Source: Rhizophagus irregularis (lineage: Eukaryota; Glomeromycota; Glomeromycetes; Glomerales; Glomeraceae). From it: a DNA stretch of 64,000 nucleotides. Within the stretch, counting starts at the first letter, position 1. The number at the start of each line of letters is the position of its first letter. The stretch lies in the NCBI RefSeq assembly GCF_026210795.1, contig NC_089459.1, forward strand, positions 2,418,001 through 2,482,000, read 5' to 3'. The notes beneath the pieces were generated by a model, which searched no databases, was not told the origin of the DNA, and saw only the letters and a program-made list of their open reading frames with translations. Below are positions 62,792 to 64,000 of this stretch, piece after piece. The position numbers and the translations under genes were made by a program.

Positions 62792-62896
62792 ATAACTTAA
62801 ATATAAATTGGACATTATTAATCCACCAATAATATAAATAATATAAAAACTAATTTTTCTAATTTATTAATATTCACTTAATAAAAGATTACTACT

Positions 62897-63361
62897 TCAC
62901 AATTTTCCTTGTTCGCTTAATTCTTGTTTCTCTTTATCACTAAGTGACCAGAATTCACTAATTTTGTGATGATACCAATTTCGTATCTAAAATTTTTCGG
63001 GATATAAATAGAAAAGCACAACCAGCAAATAAAATATCTTGGAATTTAATAATAAGAAAACATACAGGTACAAAACAATGACTATCTTGTCCAAAGTCTG
63101 CATATAATACGATATATACTCCAGTAGCTAATAATAAATTCGAATTATTCACTTTAAATTGCAATTAGTTAATTGCTCTTCACGTTCTTACTTACCTACA
63201 CTTAAAACAATACTACCAACATGATAAGACCTTGAATAAGGTGATAAATATCGTACTAAACCTAAATTTTGTACTCTTCTACCATACTTTAAGAATAATG
63301 AAGGATCTGCTGTTTCCTTTGTTGGAATCGGCGATTTTGGAGAAAATTTATTTATTCGCAT
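62897..63361 (-). CDS. small single-pass membrane protein, unknown
   Basis: Three exons (minus): 63361-63196, 63127-63066, 62986-62897; 318 nt, 105 residues, joins in frame with good donors (GTAAGT, GTATGT) and acceptors. The N-terminus is basic (MRINKFSPKSPIP ... LKYGRRVQNLGLVRYLSPYS), then one hydrophobic segment at about 51-66 (VGSIVLSVATGVYIVL), an acidic-to-polar loop with DFGQDSHCFVPIRNWYHH, and a charged C-terminal helix (LSDKEKQELSEQ). The layout suits a small inner-mitochondrial or ER membrane subunit, but I recognise no family and propose no function. The splice pattern and compact position support a real gene. ATG at 63361 is the first in frame after a homopolymer leader. Confidence 0.75.
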
Positions 63362-63642
63362 TATTGTTTTTTTTTTATTTTTATATTTTAAGAAAACGAA
63401 AACTTTTTTTTTTTTTCAGCTATTTATACTTTTTTCTAAACGTGCTACGTGATACAATCTATCAAACCAATTATAAAAATTGAGATAAGATTTATTCCAG
63501 AATTTAAAATTTCTTAGCCATATGCAGTATTAACGAAAACTGTCAAATAAACGTCATACTAATAGTGAACATAAAAATTATAATTAGACTTTCAAGAGAT
63601 TATAAATTCGTTACCAATTACATTTAACCACATAAAATCTAT

Positions 63643-63962
63643 TTACTCGGGTTGTAAAAGACATCCACTAACAATACGTTTTCTAAAATCATTAATATAG
63701 GCAACCATATTTTCAGTATCATCTAATTTGACACCAGAAGATCTAACTGTGGGACCAATTTCTCTTTCTAATTGAATTAAAGATGATTTAATTTTTTCAA
63801 TATATTCTGTTAATTCGTTGTTTAATCTTTGTATTTCATCAGATTCTTTTAGGGTTTTTTCAGATTTAGCTTTAAGTTCTTGAATTTTTTCACGAAGATC
63901 ATCAATTTCTATTGAAGTTAATTTATTTTCTTGTTCAAGTTTTTGTTGTTGAGTACGCTTGC
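63643..63962 (-). CDS. coiled-coil protein, C-terminal exon (partial)
   Basis: Last exon of a gene that continues beyond the window. An acceptor TTTTTAG (63963-63964) opens a phase-shifted frame of 105 residues to TAA at 63645-63643. About the first 75 residues are a clear heptad-type coiled coil rich in Lys, Glu, Gln and Leu (QQQKLEQENKLTS, then LREKIQELKAKSEKTLKESD and LNNELTEYIEKIKSSLIQLE). A short globular-looking tail follows (TVRSSGVKLDDTENMVAYIN, then DFRKRIVSGCLLQPE). No family is recognised. Bases 63965-64000 look intronic. Confidence 0.75.
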
Positions 63963-64000
63963 CTAAAAATATATTTTATTTGCGATAAGTAATTGTTAAT

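Overview
This is nuclear DNA from a very AT-rich eukaryote, most likely a fungus. Short spliceosomal introns (GTAAGT/GTATGT/GTGAGT donors, TAG/CAG acceptors, mostly 50-200 bases) and long homopolymer runs are everywhere. Base composition, intronless genes with MATA-HMG-type boxes, and the fungal character of several proteins (Fun19/Laf-type SWIRM, Hel2, HP1, Irc21-like cytochrome b5) suggest an arbuscular mycorrhizal (Glomeromycotina, Rhizophagus-like) genome. That placement is inference from style and gene family, not from a marker. No rRNA, tRNA, CRISPR array or intact transposon was seen.  Layout: 1-5.1 kb is non-coding; 5.1-6.5 kb is a SWIRM-domain gene (+). 9.2-10.5 kb is a five-exon peroxisomal-type enoyl-CoA hydratase 2 (-). 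14.7-15.8 kb is a five-exon HP1 heterochromatin protein (+) with chromodomain, AT-hook hinge and chromoshadow domain. 15.9-18.7 kb is repeat-rich: a tandem duplication, an 84-bp minisatellite, a 17-bp array, two decayed copies of a gene fragment and a perfect palindrome. 20.3-21.3 kb is a protein with two MATA-HMG boxes. 22.6-23.4 kb is an odd protein with a membrane segment, a divergent HMG-like block and long repeats. 24-28 kb holds degraded repeat DNA including a candidate inverted-repeat element. 29.4-30.8 kb is an HMG-box regulator of Ste11/Sox style (-). 30.8-51.3 kb is a gene desert of about 20 kb with microsatellites and a few coding-looking scraps.  From 51.3 kb to the end the DNA is gene-dense: ZNF598/Hel2 E3 ligase (-, 8 exons), divergent ChaC gamma-glutamylcyclotransferase (+, 7 exons), nucleotide-sugar transporter (-), a 17-exon Gfo/Idh/MocA oxidoreductase (+) that needs a 5-nt micro-exon, a cytochrome b5 domain protein (+, 5 exons), a 105-residue single-pass membrane protein (-, 3 exons), and the last exon of a coiled-coil protein (-) running off the edge. 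Exon joins given here were read by hand; every multi-exon model closes exactly in frame.  The genes do not form an evident pathway or operon. The clearest arrangements are three HMG-type genes within about 10.5 kb, the tight divergent Hel2/ChaC pair (158 bp between start codons), and the contrast between intronless HMG genes in repeat-rich DNA and intron-rich housekeeping genes in the compact right end.
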